Positions 16,758-26,490 of a DNA stretch of 64,000 nucleotides are shown one piece after another; the first letter of the stretch is position 1, and each line of letters opens with the position of its first letter. The notes below the pieces were generated by a model, which was not told the origin of the DNA, made no database searches, and saw nothing but the letters and a program-made list of their open reading frames with translations. A program made the position numbers and the translations under genes. The DNA is from VAZQ01 sp963821505 (GTDB lineage Bacteria; Pseudomonadota; Alphaproteobacteria; Rhizobiales; Xanthobacteraceae): positions 62,001 through 126,000 of the forward strand of contig CAWGEH010000034.1 of NCBI GenBank assembly GCA_963821505.1, given 5' to 3'.

Positions 16758-18764
16758 ATGAACGGCGTCGAGCCAAAATCGTCGAGTCTGGCACCGGTCG
16801 TCGACCGCAGCATCGCGGCGGCGAGCCATGCGCTGCTGGCCTTGCAGCAGCGCGACGGACATTGGGTGTTCGAACTCGAGGCGGACGCGACCATTCCGGC
16901 CGAGTATGTGCTGCTGCGGCACTATCTGGCCGAGCCGATCGATGCCGCGCTCGAGGCCAAGATCGCGGTCTATCTGCGTCGCATCCAGGGCGAGCATGGC
17001 GGCTGGCCGCTGTTCCACGACGGCGCCTTCGACATGAGCGCGAGCGTGAAAGCCTATTTTGCGCTCAAGATGGTCGGCGACTCCATCGACGCCCCGCACA
17101 TGGTCCGCGCGCGCGAGGCCATCCGCTCGCGCGGCGGCGCGTCACGCTCGAACGTGTTCACGCGGCTGATGCTGGCGCTGTTCGGGTTCATCCCCTGGCG
17201 CGCGGTTCCCGTGATGCCGGTCGAGATCATGCTGCTCCCGAAGTGGTTTCCATTTCATCTGGACAAGATTTCGTATTGGAGCCGCACCGTCATCGTCCCC
17301 CTGCTGGTGCTGCAAGCGCTCAAGCCGAAGGCGCGCAACCCCAAGGGAATCACCATCGAGGAGCTCTTCATCGAGCCGCCGCGGACGATAGGTCCGGCCC
17401 CGAAGGCGCCGCAGCAGAAGGCGTCGTGGTTCTGGTTGTTCCGCGGCGTCGATGCCGTGCTGCGTGCGATCGAGCCGCTGTTCCCCGAGCGGTGGCGCCG
17501 GCGCGCGATCGAGCGCGCCCTGGCGTGGGTCACTGAGCGCCTCAATGGCGAAGACGGTCTTGGCGCGATTTTTCCGGCCATGGCGAACAGCGTGATGATG
17601 TTCGACGTGCTCGGTTATCCGGAACATCATCCGCAGCGGGTGACCGCGCGCAAATCGATCGAGAAGCTGCTGGTGGTGCACGCGGGCGAGGCCTATTGCC
17701 AGCCCTGCGTGTCGCCGATCTGGGACACCGGCCTCGCCTGCCACACCTTGCTTGAGGTCGGCGGCGATCGCGCCGTGGCATCGGCCTGCAAAGGCCTCGA
17801 ATGGCTCACGCCCAGACAGATCCTCGATGTGAAAGGCGATTGGATCGCGCGTCGGCCCAATATCCGCCCCGGCGGCTGGGCGTTCCAATATGCCAATGCG
17901 CACTATCCGGACGTTGACGATACGGCGGTGGTGGCGATGGCGATGGATCGCGCGCAAGGCGTGGCCGTGCGGGGCGTCGACACGCAAGGTTTGAGCGCGC
18001 AGGGATTGGACGTGCAGAGCGATTTCCGGGCGGCGATTGCGCGCGCCCGCGAATGGATCGTGGGAATGCAAAGCGAGAACGGCGCCTGGGGCGCGTTCGA
18101 TGCGGATAACGCGTATGAATACCTGAACAATATTCCGTTCGCCGACCACGGTGCCTTGCTTGATCCGCCGACCGAGGACGTGACCGCGCGCTGCGTCTCG
18201 ATGCTGGCGCAGTTCGGCGAGACGGCGGAGAAGAGCGCGGTGGTGGCGCGGGCGGTCGACTATTTGCGCCGCACCCAGATGGAGGAGGGGAGCTGGTACG
18301 GCCGCTGGGGCATGAACTACATCTACGGCACCTGGTCGGTGCTATGCGCGCTCAATGCCGCCGGCGTCGATCACGCCGCGCCGGAATTGCGCAAGGCCGT
18401 CGGCTGGCTGGTCAGAATCCAGAATTCCGACGGCGGCTGGGGCGAGGACGGCACGAGCTACAAGCTCGATTACCGCGGCCACGAGCGCGCGTCCAGCACG
18501 CCGTCGCAGACCGCCTGGGCACTGCTCGGCCTGATGGCCGCGGGGGAGCTCGACCATCCCGCCGTCCAGCGCGGCATCGACTATCTCTCACGCACCCAGG
18601 GCGATGATGGATTTTGGAACGAGGCGCGCTACACCGCCACCGGCTTCCCGCGCGTGTTCTATCTCCGTTATCACGGCTACCCGAAATTCTTTCCGCTGTG
18701 GGCGCTCGCGCGCTACCGCAACCTCAAGCGCGCCAATGCGCGCGCGGTGGCGTTCGGAATGTAG
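16758..18764 (+). CDS. shc: Squalene-hopene cyclase
   Basis: This intact 668-residue class II triterpene cyclase has the catalytic DXDD motif as DVDD at about residues 385-388. Repeated QW motifs include QQRDGHWVFELEADATIP, GEHGGWPLF, QSENGAWGAFD, QMEEGSWYGRWGMNYIYGTW, IQNSDGGWGEDG and TQGDDGFWNE. It ends FYLRYHGYPKFFPLWALARY. It cyclises squalene to hopene and hopanol at the inner membrane. ATG 16758 has an AAGGAAG ribosome site 4-5 nt upstream; a longer in-frame read overlaps hpnE and is not used. hpnG, often the next gene, is absent: the convergent hpnH ends 30 bp away. Confidence 0.97.
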   Translation: MNGVEPKSSSLAPVVDRSIAAASHALLALQQRDGHWVFELEADATIPAEYVLLRHYLAEPIDAALEAKIAVYLRRIQGEHGGWPLFHDGAFDMSASVKAYFALKMVGDSIDAPHMVRAREAIRSRGGASRSNVFTRLMLALFGFIPWRAVPVMPVEIMLLPKWFPFHLDKISYWSRTVIVPLLVLQALKPKARNPKGITIEELFIEPPRTIGPAPKAPQQKASWFWLFRGVDAVLRAIEPLFPERWRRRAIERALAWVTERLNGEDGLGAIFPAMANSVMMFDVLGYPEHHPQRVTARKSIEKLLVVHAGEAYCQPCVSPIWDTGLACHTLLEVGGDRAVASACKGLEWLTPRQILDVKGDWIARRPNIRPGGWAFQYANAHYPDVDDTAVVAMAMDRAQGVAVRGVDTQGLSAQGLDVQSDFRAAIARAREWIVGMQSENGAWGAFDADNAYEYLNNIPFADHGALLDPPTEDVTARCVSMLAQFGETAEKSAVVARAVDYLRRTQMEEGSWYGRWGMNYIYGTWSVLCALNAAGVDHAAPELRKAVGWLVRIQNSDGGWGEDGTSYKLDYRGHERASSTPSQTAWALLGLMAAGELDHPAVQRGIDYLSRTQGDDGFWNEARYTATGFPRVFYLRYHGYPKFFPLWALARYRNLKRANARAVAFGM

Positions 18765-18765
18765 C

Positions 18766-18788
18766 GCGGCCCCATCGGCGCGGGCCGC
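18766..18788. terminator. Hairpin between convergent shc and hpnH, possible bidirectional terminator
   Basis: A 7-bp stem GCGGCCC / GGGCCGC with a 9-nt loop occupies the 29-bp gap between the two convergent stops. There is no T-run on the plus strand, so termination efficiency is doubtful. Confidence 0.4.
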
Positions 18789-18793
18789 TACGC

Positions 18794-19939
18794 CTACTCT
18801 GCCGCCTCCAGCGGAGTGACCCGCTCTTGTTTGGCACGATGAATGGCGGCGAGTTCCTGCTCGACGTGGCGCGAGAACACGAATTCCGCCGGCCGCTGCT
18901 TGTCGAGCGGGATCTCCGGCGCCATCGGCCCTTCCGTGCGCACGCCGAACAAGGCGACCTTGAGCGCCTGCCACGGCTGCGCGATCGTCGCCTCGGCGGC
19001 GGTCGGCTCGTAGCCGCAATGGGCCATGCAGTTCGCGCATTTCTCGTATTTGCCGGTGCCGTAGGAGTCCCAATCCGTGGTCTCCATCAGTTCGCGGAAG
19101 CTCTTGGCGTAGCCCTCGCCCAGCAGGTAGCAAGGCTTTTGCCAGCCGAAGATATTGCGCGTCGGCATGCCCCAGGGCGTGCAGTGATAGGTCTGGTTGC
19201 CGGCGAGGAAATCGAGGAACAGGTTGGAGTGGATGAAGTTCCACTTCTTGCCCTTGCCCATGCTGAAGATATTGCGGAACAGCTCCTTGGTCTTGCGGCG
19301 GCTCAGGAAATGCTCCTGGTCGGGCGCGCGCTCATAGGCGTAGCCGGGGGAGATCGACACGCCGACGCCGAGCTCCTTGGCGTAATCGAGGAATGCCGCC
19401 ACGTCTTGTGCGGGATGGCCGTCGAAGATCGTGGCATTGATGTTCACGGTGAAGCCCTTGGCCTTGGCGGCCTCGATCGCGGATACGGCACGATCGAACA
19501 CGCCGGTCTGACAGACGGATTTGTCGTGATGCTCGCGCAATCCGTCGAGATGAACGGAAAAGAACAGATAGGGCGAGGGCTCGAAAAGATGCAGCTTCTT
19601 CTCCAGCAGCAGCGCGTTGGTGCAGAGCGAGACGAACTTCTTCTTGCCGACCAGGCCTTTGACGATCTCGCCGATCTCGCGGTGGATCAGCGGCTCACCG
19701 CCCGGGATCGCCACCATGGGCGCGCCGCACTCGTCGACGGCGTCGAGGCATTCCTGCACCGACAGGCGGCGATTGAGGATCGGATCGGGATAGTCGATCT
19801 TGCCGCAACCGACGCAGGCGAGATTGCAGCGAAACAGCGGCTCCAGCATCAGCACGAGCGGATAGCGCTTACGGCCCAAAAGCTTCTGCTTGAAGATGTA
19901 GGCGCCGATGCGCATTTCCTTGAAGAACGGGACTCGCAT
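18794..19939 (-). CDS. hpnH: Hopanoid biosynthesis radical SAM protein HpnH
   Basis: This 381-residue radical SAM enzyme starts MRVPFFKEMRIGAYIFKQKL. Its [4Fe-4S] motif is C38-x3-C42-x2-C45 (RCNLACVGCGKIDYP). It also has PMVAIPGGEPLIHREI (GGEP SAM-binding motif) and C-terminal cysteines in YEKCANCMAHCGYEPTAAEA. HpnH is known to join a 5'-deoxyadenosyl group to diploptene, giving adenosylhopane, the entry to all C35 hopanoids. It is the last gene of a minus-strand dxs-ispH-hpnH group, 54 bp after ispH, and convergent with shc. Confidence 0.97.
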   Translation of the reverse strand: MRVPFFKEMRIGAYIFKQKLLGRKRYPLVLMLEPLFRCNLACVGCGKIDYPDPILNRRLSVQECLDAVDECGAPMVAIPGGEPLIHREIGEIVKGLVGKKKFVSLCTNALLLEKKLHLFEPSPYLFFSVHLDGLREHHDKSVCQTGVFDRAVSAIEAAKAKGFTVNINATIFDGHPAQDVAAFLDYAKELGVGVSISPGYAYERAPDQEHFLSRRKTKELFRNIFSMGKGKKWNFIHSNLFLDFLAGNQTYHCTPWGMPTRNIFGWQKPCYLLGEGYAKSFRELMETTDWDSYGTGKYEKCANCMAHCGYEPTAAEATIAQPWQALKVALFGVRTEGPMAPEIPLDKQRPAEFVFSRHVEQELAAIHRAKQERVTPLEAAE

Positions 19940-19993
19940 AATTTTCTGTCTTCCTGTTTGAACGTCTCAGGTCCGTCGCCTCTGATCGTTGTC

Positions 19994-20920
19994 TCAGGCC
20001 GTCGCCAGGTCGCGGGGTAGCCGAAACTCAATATGCTCTTCCCGGCCGGGGAGAGTCGAGACTTGGACCTCGCCGAGCTTTCGCAATGTGTTGATGACGT
20101 CCTCGACCAGCACCTCGGGCGCCGAGGCGCCGGCGGTGATGCCGATCGTTTCCGCGTGCTTGACCCATTCCGGCGCGAGCTCGCTGCCGTCGGCGATGAG
20201 ATAGCTCGGAATGCCGGCCTCTTCGCCGATCTCGCGCAGTCGATTGGAATTGGAGCTGTTCTTGGCGCCGACCACCAGGATCACGTCGACGTGATGGCTG
20301 AGCTCCCGCACCGCCGACTGACGGTTTTGCGTCGCGTAGCAGATGTCGCGGATTTCCGGCCCGACGATGTCGTGATAGCGCCGTTCGAGGGCGGCGATGA
20401 TGCCGCGGGTGTCATCGACGCTCAGCGTCGTTTGCGTGACATAGGCGACCGGCGTGCCGGCGGGAATATCCAGCGCCTCGACGTCCTTCTCGTTCTGCAC
20501 CAGCACCACGGGGCCATCGATCTGGCCGAGCGTGCCCTCGACCTCCGGGTGGCCGGCGTGGCCGATGAGGATGAGAACGCGCCCCTGCGCGACGTAGCGC
20601 TTGCCCTGGTTGTGCACCTTGGTGACCAGCGGGCAGGTCGCATCGAGCACCGGCAGTTGCCGCCCGGCCGCCTCGTTCATCACGCTCTTGGCGACGCCAT
20701 GCGCGCTGAAGATGGTCACGGCGCCCTGCGGCACGTCCGCCAGCTCCTCGACGAAAATCGCGCCCTTCGCCCGCAGGTTGTCGACAACGAATTTGTTGTG
20801 CACGATCTCGTGGCGGACGTAGACCGGCGGCCCGTATTTCGAAAGCGCGCGCTCGACGATTTCGATGGCGCGCACGACGCCCGCGCAGAATCCGCGAGGC
20901 TGGGCCAGAATGACCTTCAT
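19994..20920 (-). CDS. ispH: 4-hydroxy-3-methylbut-2-enyl diphosphate reductase
   Basis: This 308-residue IspH has MKVILAQPRGFCAGVVRA with cluster ligand Cys12, DATCPLVTKVH, GHAGHPEVEGT, SAHGVAKSV, DICYATQNRQSAV and GITAGASAPEVLVEDVI, covering all three cysteine ligands and the substrate-binding histidines. It catalyses the last MEP-pathway step, making IPP and DMAPP. The start ATG at 20920 overlaps the dxs stop (ATGA), showing coupling; a longer in-frame read lies inside dxs. Placement with dxs and hopanoid genes suggests precursor supply for hopanoids. Confidence 0.97.
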   Translation of the reverse strand: MKVILAQPRGFCAGVVRAIEIVERALSKYGPPVYVRHEIVHNKFVVDNLRAKGAIFVEELADVPQGAVTIFSAHGVAKSVMNEAAGRQLPVLDATCPLVTKVHNQGKRYVAQGRVLILIGHAGHPEVEGTLGQIDGPVVLVQNEKDVEALDIPAGTPVAYVTQTTLSVDDTRGIIAALERRYHDIVGPEIRDICYATQNRQSAVRELSHHVDVILVVGAKNSSNSNRLREIGEEAGIPSYLIADGSELAPEWVKHAETIGITAGASAPEVLVEDVINTLRKLGEVQVSTLPGREEHIEFRLPRDLATA

Positions 20921-22845
20921 GGGCGCCCCGCGGGTAAACGACTGGCCGGTAATGCTCCGTCCCGTCCGAGCGCCTCGAAGACCTTGGCCACGATGCACTT
21001 GGCATCGAGGCCCGCCTTGGCATACATCGCCGCCGGGCTGTCGTGATCGATGAACAGATCCGGCAGGCCCAGCGAGCGCACCTTGAGCCCGCGATCCAAG
21101 ACGCCGTGGTCGGCGAGCGTTTGCAGCACGTGGGTGCCGAAGCCGCCGATGGCGCCCTCTTCGACCGTCACGAGCACTTCGTGTTCGCGCGCAAGTCGCA
21201 GCAGCAGTTCGACATCGAGCGGCTTGGCGAAGCGGGCGTCGGCGACCGTCGCCGACAGGCCGTGACTCGCCAGCGTTGCGGCCGCGCTGAGGCAGTCGGC
21301 GAGGCGTGGGCCGAGCGAAAGCAGCGCGACGGCATTGCCCTCGCGCATGATCCGGCCTTTTCCGATCTCGAGCGGCACGCCGAACTCGGGCATGTCGACG
21401 CCGACGCCGTCGCCGCGCGGATAGCGCAGGGCGGACGGCCGGTCGTCGATGGCGACCTGGGTCGCGACCATGTGGACCAATTCGGCCTCGTCGGCAGCCG
21501 CCATCAGGACGAAGCCCGGCAGGCAGCCGAGATAGGTGAGGTCGAACGCTCCGGCGTGGGTCGGCCCGTCGGCGCCGACAAGGCCGGCGCGGTCGAGCAC
21601 GAATCGCACCGGCAGGCGTTGGATCGCCACGTCATGCACGATCTGGTCGTAGGCGCGTTGCAGGAAGGTCGAATAGATCGCGGCGAACGGCTTGTAGCCT
21701 TCGCTGGCCAAGCCGGCGGCAAAGGTCACCGCGTGCTGCTCGGCGATGCCGACGTCGAATGTCCGCGTGGGGAAGGCCTTGCCGAAGATATCCACTCCAG
21801 TGCCCGACGGCATCGCTGCGGTGATCGCGACGACGCGTGGGTCCTTCGTCGCCTCCTTCACCAGGCTCTCGCCGAAGACCTTGGTATAGGAAGGCGCATT
21901 CGACTTGCCCTTGGCCTGCTTTCCCGTGGCGATGTCGAACTTGACCACGCCGTGATACTTGTCCGCGGATGCCTCGGCGGGCGCGTAGCCGTGTCCCTTC
22001 TTGGTCACGACGTGCACCAGGATCGGCCCGCTTTGGGCGTCTCGCACGTTTTTGAGCACCGGCAGCAGGTGATCGAGGTTGTGGCCGTCGATCGGACCGA
22101 CATAGTAGAAGCCGAGCTCCTCGAACAAGGTGCCGCCGGTGACCAGCCCGCGCGCATATTCTTCGATCGCCAGCGCGCGCTCCTCCAGGAATTTCGGCAA
22201 CGGCTTGGCAAGCTGCTTGATGATCTTGCGTACCGAGCGATAGGCGCGGCCCGAGACGAGACGCGCGAGGTAGGCCGAGAGCGCGCCCACCGGCGGGGCG
22301 ATGGACATGTTGTTGTCGTTGAGGATGACGATGAGGCGCGAATCCATCGCGCCGGCATTGTTCATGGCCTCGTAGGCCATCCCGGCTGACATGGCGCCGT
22401 CGCCGATGACGCAGACGACATTGCGAGACTGACCCTTCAGGTCGCGCGCCACCGCCATCCCAAGTCCGGCCGAGATCGAGGTCGAGGAATGCGCGGCGCC
22501 GAAAGGGTCGTAGGCGCTTTCGGTGCGCTTGGTGAAGCCGGACAAGCCGCCGCCCTGGCGCAGCGTGCGGATCCGGTCGCGTCGGCCGGTCAGGATCTTG
22601 TGCGGGTAGGTCTGGTGCCCCACATCCCACACCAGCCGGTCCCGCGGAGTGTCGAACACATGGTGCAGTGCGACCGTCAACTCCACGACCCCGAGCCCGG
22701 CCCCCAGGTGGCCGCCCGTGACCGCGACCGCATTGATTGTTTCGGAACGCAACTCGTCGGCGACCTGCCGCAGCGCGCGCTCAGGAAGGCGGCGTAAGTC
22801 CTCGGGACTTTGGATGGCATCCAGGAGGGGGGTCGACTGCATCAT
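20917..22845 (-). CDS. dxs: 1-deoxy-D-xylulose-5-phosphate synthase
   Basis: This intact 642-residue transketolase-like enzyme shows GGHLGAGLGVVELTVALH, DVGHQTYPHKILTGRRD, the TPP motif GDGAMSAGMAYEAMNNAG to LNDNNMSI, HVVTKKGHGYAPAE, GIAEQHAVTFAAGLA, LDRAGLVGADGPTHAG, and ends near ALPASRLPAGRP. It condenses pyruvate and glyceraldehyde 3-phosphate to DXP, the committed MEP step. It leads the dxs-ispH-hpnH group on the minus strand, divergent from hpnN with 280 bp between the starts. Confidence 0.97.
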   Translation of the reverse strand: MMQSTPLLDAIQSPEDLRRLPERALRQVADELRSETINAVAVTGGHLGAGLGVVELTVALHHVFDTPRDRLVWDVGHQTYPHKILTGRRDRIRTLRQGGGLSGFTKRTESAYDPFGAAHSSTSISAGLGMAVARDLKGQSRNVVCVIGDGAMSAGMAYEAMNNAGAMDSRLIVILNDNNMSIAPPVGALSAYLARLVSGRAYRSVRKIIKQLAKPLPKFLEERALAIEEYARGLVTGGTLFEELGFYYVGPIDGHNLDHLLPVLKNVRDAQSGPILVHVVTKKGHGYAPAEASADKYHGVVKFDIATGKQAKGKSNAPSYTKVFGESLVKEATKDPRVVAITAAMPSGTGVDIFGKAFPTRTFDVGIAEQHAVTFAAGLASEGYKPFAAIYSTFLQRAYDQIVHDVAIQRLPVRFVLDRAGLVGADGPTHAGAFDLTYLGCLPGFVLMAAADEAELVHMVATQVAIDDRPSALRYPRGDGVGVDMPEFGVPLEIGKGRIMREGNAVALLSLGPRLADCLSAAATLASHGLSATVADARFAKPLDVELLLRLAREHEVLVTVEEGAIGGFGTHVLQTLADHGVLDRGLKVRSLGLPDLFIDHDSPAAMYAKAGLDAKCIVAKVFEALGRDGALPASRLPAGRP

Positions 22846-23024
22846 GATTCACACATTTTCCCACATAGGCGCGCGCAGGCACAGCGCAAATCACCGGAAA
22901 CGCTCGTCCGGGGCTACGTCAATTCGCCCCGCGAACCTAACCCCGCATAGCGCCCTCCGTCCCGGGGTTGTTGAACCGGCCTGACAGGTGTGCTTCGCAG
23001 GTGTTCTCGGTGCCACCTTGGTCA

Positions 23025-23052
23025 TTGTCAACGCGCTGAACCGCCTGATATT
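23025..23052 (+). promoter_or_regulatory. Candidate sigma70-type promoter upstream of hpnN
   Basis: TTGTCA (23025-23030) and GATATT (23047-23052) are 16 bp apart and lie about 75 bp before the hpnN ATG, in the divergent dxs-hpnN gap. Match by eye only. Confidence 0.3.
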
Positions 23053-23125
23053 CCGCCGCCATACTGGTAGAGCTTCTCCGCCTCCCCGCCCGCGTGGGCC
23101 CAAGCGATAACTCCTAGGACAAGGC

Positions 23126-25774
23126 ATGTTGCAGAAGGCGATCGTCACTACGGTTGATTATTGCACCCGTTACGCCACGCAAATGATTGGTATCGCGGCT
23201 CTTTTGGGCCTCGTCACCGCCATCTACGCCGCCGGCCATTTCGCCATCGATGCCGATGTGAACAAGCTCATTTCCAAAGAGCTGCCCTGGCGGCAACGAG
23301 AAGTTGCATTCCAGAAGTCCTTCCCGCCGAAAGAAGAAACCATCCTCGCCGTCGTCGATGCCCCGACCTCTGAACTCGCAACGCAGGCGACGGCTGCCCT
23401 GATCCAGAAATTGTCCGGTCAGAAGGATCACTTCCGCTCGATCATGGAAGCGGGCGGCGGGCCGTTCTTCCAAAAGAACGGGCTTTTGTTCCTGCCCACC
23501 GAGGAGGTGGTGGGGACCACGAAGAAGCTCGGCGAGGCCAAGCCTGTGATCCAGGCCTTGGCGCAGGATTCCAACCTGCGCGGGCTCACCACGGCGCTCA
23601 ATTATGGATTGATCGGCGCGCGGATGAACCACTACACGCTCGACGATTTTGGCGGGACCTTGAACATGGTCTCGGACACGCTCGACGAGGCCATCGCGGG
23701 GCGCCCGGCGAGCTTTTCCTGGCGCGCGATGCTCAATGGTCACCCGCCGACCCCGGGTGAGCGGCGGCGCTTCATCGACATCAGGCCGGTGCTCGACTAC
23801 AGCGCGCTCATGCCGGGCAAGGCTGCGACCGATGCCATCCGGCAGGCGGCGGCCGACTTGAATATCGCCGGGCGAGACGGCGCGAGAGTGCGGCTCACCG
23901 GACCTGTCGCGATCGCCGATGAGGAATATGCGACTCTGCAGGAGGGAGCGTTCGTCAACACGACGGTCACCATCCTGGTGGTGTTGACCATCCTGTGGCT
24001 CGCCCTGCGCTCATTCGGGATCATCCTGGCGGTGTTCCTCAGTCTGCTGGTCGGCCTCTCCATCACCGCCGCGATCGGACTGGCGCTGGTGGGTGCGCTC
24101 AACCTGATTTCGATAGCTTTCGCCGTTCTCTTTATCGGGCTGGGCGTCGACTTCGGGATTCAGTTCAGCGTCCGCTACCGGGCCGAGCGTCACGAAGTCG
24201 ACGACCTCCACAAGGCCTTGCTCAACACGGCGCGACACGTGGGCGCGCCGCTGACGCTTGCCGCCGCCGCAACCGCCGCCGGCTTCCTGTCCTTTCTTCC
24301 CACCGACTACAAAGGACTGTCCGAACTCGGCTTGCTCGCCGGCCTCGGCATGATCATCGCGTTCCTGACCAGCGTGAGCCTGATCCCGGCATTGCTGACG
24401 CTGCTGCGGCCACCGGGCGAACCGAAGGAAATGGGATTCAAGAGCCTCGCGCCGGTCGATCGATTCATGGAGCGGCACCGCATCCCGATCATTGTCGGTA
24501 CCGGCCTTGTCGTCGCGGCTGGCTTGCCATTGCTGTACTGGCTGCAGTTCGATTTCAATCCGCTCAATCTGAGAAGTCCCAAGGTCGAATCGGTTGCGAC
24601 CTTCCTGGAGTTGCGGAGCGATCCCGCCATCGGCGCAAGCTCGATCTATGTCCTCGCGGCGAACAAGGAGGCGGCGGACGCCGACATGGAGAAGCTCTCG
24701 AAGCTGCCGGAAGTCTCGAGCGTGAAGACCATCGAGAATTTCATCCCCGCCGACCAGCAGCCCAAGCTCGCCGCCATCCATCAGCTCGCGACCGTGCTCG
24801 ACCCCGTGCTGCGGCCGGATCCCAACAAGAAGCCGCCGACCGACGCCGATAACGTGGCCGCGCTCAAGGCGGCGGTCACGGCCTTGAAGCAATCGGCCGG
24901 TACGCAAAGCGGGCGCGGGGCCACCGCCGCCAAGCGCCTCGCCGAGGATCTCGCCACCATCGCCGACGGCGATGAAGCCCTGCGGGCGCGCGCCACCGCC
25001 GCCATGGTGCCTTCGCTCAACGTCGCGCTCGACGAGCTGAGGAGCTACCTGCAGGCGCAGCCGGTCACGCTCGAAACCCTTCCGCCCGAGATCGCGCGCG
25101 AATGGGTCACCCCGGACGGCCGCTACAAGGTGGAAATCCTGCCGAAGGGCGACCCCACCGACAACGAGACGTTGCGCCGGTTCGCCCGCGCGGTACAGGT
25201 GGTGGAGCCGAACGCCGTCGGCGGCCCGATCGCGATCCTGGAATCCGGCCGCACGGTGATCCGGGCTTTCTTCGAGGCCGGCTTCTGGGCGCTCGGCTCG
25301 ATCACGATCCTGCTCTGGGTCGTGCTGCGCCGGTTCGGCGACGTCCTCCTCACCATCATTCCGCTGCTGATGGCAGGCGTGGTGACCATGGAGTTGATGG
25401 TGCTCCTGGGCATGAAGCTCAATTTCGCGAATATCATCGCGCTGCCGCTCCTTCTCGGCGTCGGCGTCGCTTTCAAGATCTATTACATCATGGCGTGGCG
25501 CGCCGGCCAAACCGACCTTCTGCAATCGAGCCTGACGCGCGCCGTGATGTTCAGCGCGTGCACGACCGCGGCCGCGTTCGGCAGCTTGTGGCTGTCGAGC
25601 CACCCCGGCACATCGAGCATGGGCAAGCTGATGGCGCTCGCGCTCGTCACCACCATGGCGGCTGCGGTGCTGTTTCAGCCCCTGCTGATGGGACCGCCGC
25701 GAGAACGCGCGAAGACGCAGCCTGCGCCCGAACCGAAGCCGCAGCCTCAGCCCGAACCGCAGCCGCAGGCTTGA
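23126..25774 (+). CDS. hpnN: Hopanoid transporter HpnN (RND/MMPL superfamily)
   Basis: This 882-residue RND-type inner-membrane protein has twelve expected membrane helices in two blocks. The first begins MLQKAIVTTVDYCTRYATQM and continues after about residue 270 with VTILVVLTILWLALRSFGI. The sequence FAVLFIGLGVDFGIQFSVRY is the Gly/Asp-rich helix 4 pattern. Two large periplasmic loops are present, including DADVNKLISKELPWRQREVA and FDFNPLNLRSPKVESVATF. HpnN is known from Rhodopseudomonas to move hopanoids to the outer membrane. The C-terminus is an unusual Pro/Glu/Gln tail (PEPKPQPQPEPQPQA). No frameshift interrupts this long gene. Confidence 0.95.
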   Translation: MLQKAIVTTVDYCTRYATQMIGIAALLGLVTAIYAAGHFAIDADVNKLISKELPWRQREVAFQKSFPPKEETILAVVDAPTSELATQATAALIQKLSGQKDHFRSIMEAGGGPFFQKNGLLFLPTEEVVGTTKKLGEAKPVIQALAQDSNLRGLTTALNYGLIGARMNHYTLDDFGGTLNMVSDTLDEAIAGRPASFSWRAMLNGHPPTPGERRRFIDIRPVLDYSALMPGKAATDAIRQAAADLNIAGRDGARVRLTGPVAIADEEYATLQEGAFVNTTVTILVVLTILWLALRSFGIILAVFLSLLVGLSITAAIGLALVGALNLISIAFAVLFIGLGVDFGIQFSVRYRAERHEVDDLHKALLNTARHVGAPLTLAAAATAAGFLSFLPTDYKGLSELGLLAGLGMIIAFLTSVSLIPALLTLLRPPGEPKEMGFKSLAPVDRFMERHRIPIIVGTGLVVAAGLPLLYWLQFDFNPLNLRSPKVESVATFLELRSDPAIGASSIYVLAANKEAADADMEKLSKLPEVSSVKTIENFIPADQQPKLAAIHQLATVLDPVLRPDPNKKPPTDADNVAALKAAVTALKQSAGTQSGRGATAAKRLAEDLATIADGDEALRARATAAMVPSLNVALDELRSYLQAQPVTLETLPPEIAREWVTPDGRYKVEILPKGDPTDNETLRRFARAVQVVEPNAVGGPIAILESGRTVIRAFFEAGFWALGSITILLWVVLRRFGDVLLTIIPLLMAGVVTMELMVLLGMKLNFANIIALPLLLGVGVAFKIYYIMAWRAGQTDLLQSSLTRAVMFSACTTAAAFGSLWLSSHPGTSSMGKLMALALVTTMAAAVLFQPLLMGPPRERAKTQPAPEPKPQPQPEPQPQA

Positions 25775-25883
25775 GCGCGGGGCAACCGCGCCCGCGGTCG
25801 AGCACGCGGAACCGTGATGCGGTTCTCGGCCGCCTCGGATCATGTGGGTCGGAACATCCCGCGGGCCCGAAACGGCGCCGCGG

Positions 25884-26219
25884 TCACGGCGGCGTCGCCG
25901 CCGGCGTCGAAACGTCGACGAAGACTTGGCCGTCCTTCACCTCGGTGCGGAAGGTCTTGAGGTCGGTGAAGCAGGGCGCCTGCACCGCCTTGCCGGTCGG
26001 CACGTGGAACGCGCCGAAGTGCAGGCTGCATTCGATCACGTCGCCTTCCAGGATGCCGTCGGCGAGGTCGGCGGTGGCATGGGTACAGCGCGCTTCGGTA
26101 GCGTAGAAGGTGCCGTCGATGTTGTAGACGGCCACGAGCTCGTCGCCGACCTCGAAGCTCTTGACGTTGCCGGGCGCGAGATCGGCGGCGGCGCAGACGG
26201 GGACAGGATTTTCGGCCAT
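25884..26219 (-). CDS. Rieske [2Fe-2S] ferredoxin of a ring-hydroxylating dioxygenase
   Basis: A Rieske protein of 111 residues: AENPVPVCAAADLAPGNVKS, then cluster motifs CTH (ARCTHATADLADG) and CSLH (VIECSLHFGAFHVPTG), spaced as in BphF/NdoA-type ferredoxins. It passes electrons from a reductase to the oxygenase. It lies on the opposite strand to, and 271 bp from, the dioxygenase alpha gene, so it is probably divergently transcribed with it. The start at 26219 is chosen by homology; an in-frame read continues to 26396 without recognisable content. No ferredoxin reductase gene is visible nearby. Confidence 0.88.
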   Translation of the reverse strand: MAENPVPVCAAADLAPGNVKSFEVGDELVAVYNIDGTFYATEARCTHATADLADGILEGDVIECSLHFGAFHVPTGKAVQAPCFTDLKTFRTEVKDGQVFVDVSTPAATPP

Positions 26220-26490
26220 GACCTGATTGATCGCAGGGAAGGTATAGTGTGCTTTAGCGGGCTGCCTGAAAAGTTCAATAGGCTCGCACGGGCGCCCGTC
26301 ACGCGTTGAGCGGCCCGCGATAGAATTTGACCGCATTTCCCACGAGCATGTACGTTGCGCATTCGGGCGAACCCACATCCGGTTCGCCGCCCACAAGCGC
26401 GTCGATCCCGTGTGCCGGAAGCGCCCTCCGACCCCGGCGCGGCGGAAACCACTTTAGGTCGTGAGCGGCCGAAGCAAGAGGCAGTCGGAA

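Noticed and set aside
24011..25843. A 610-codon minus-strand frame opposite hpnN
   Set aside because: It is an antisense shadow of HpnN with Arg/His-rich composition and no recognisable domain.
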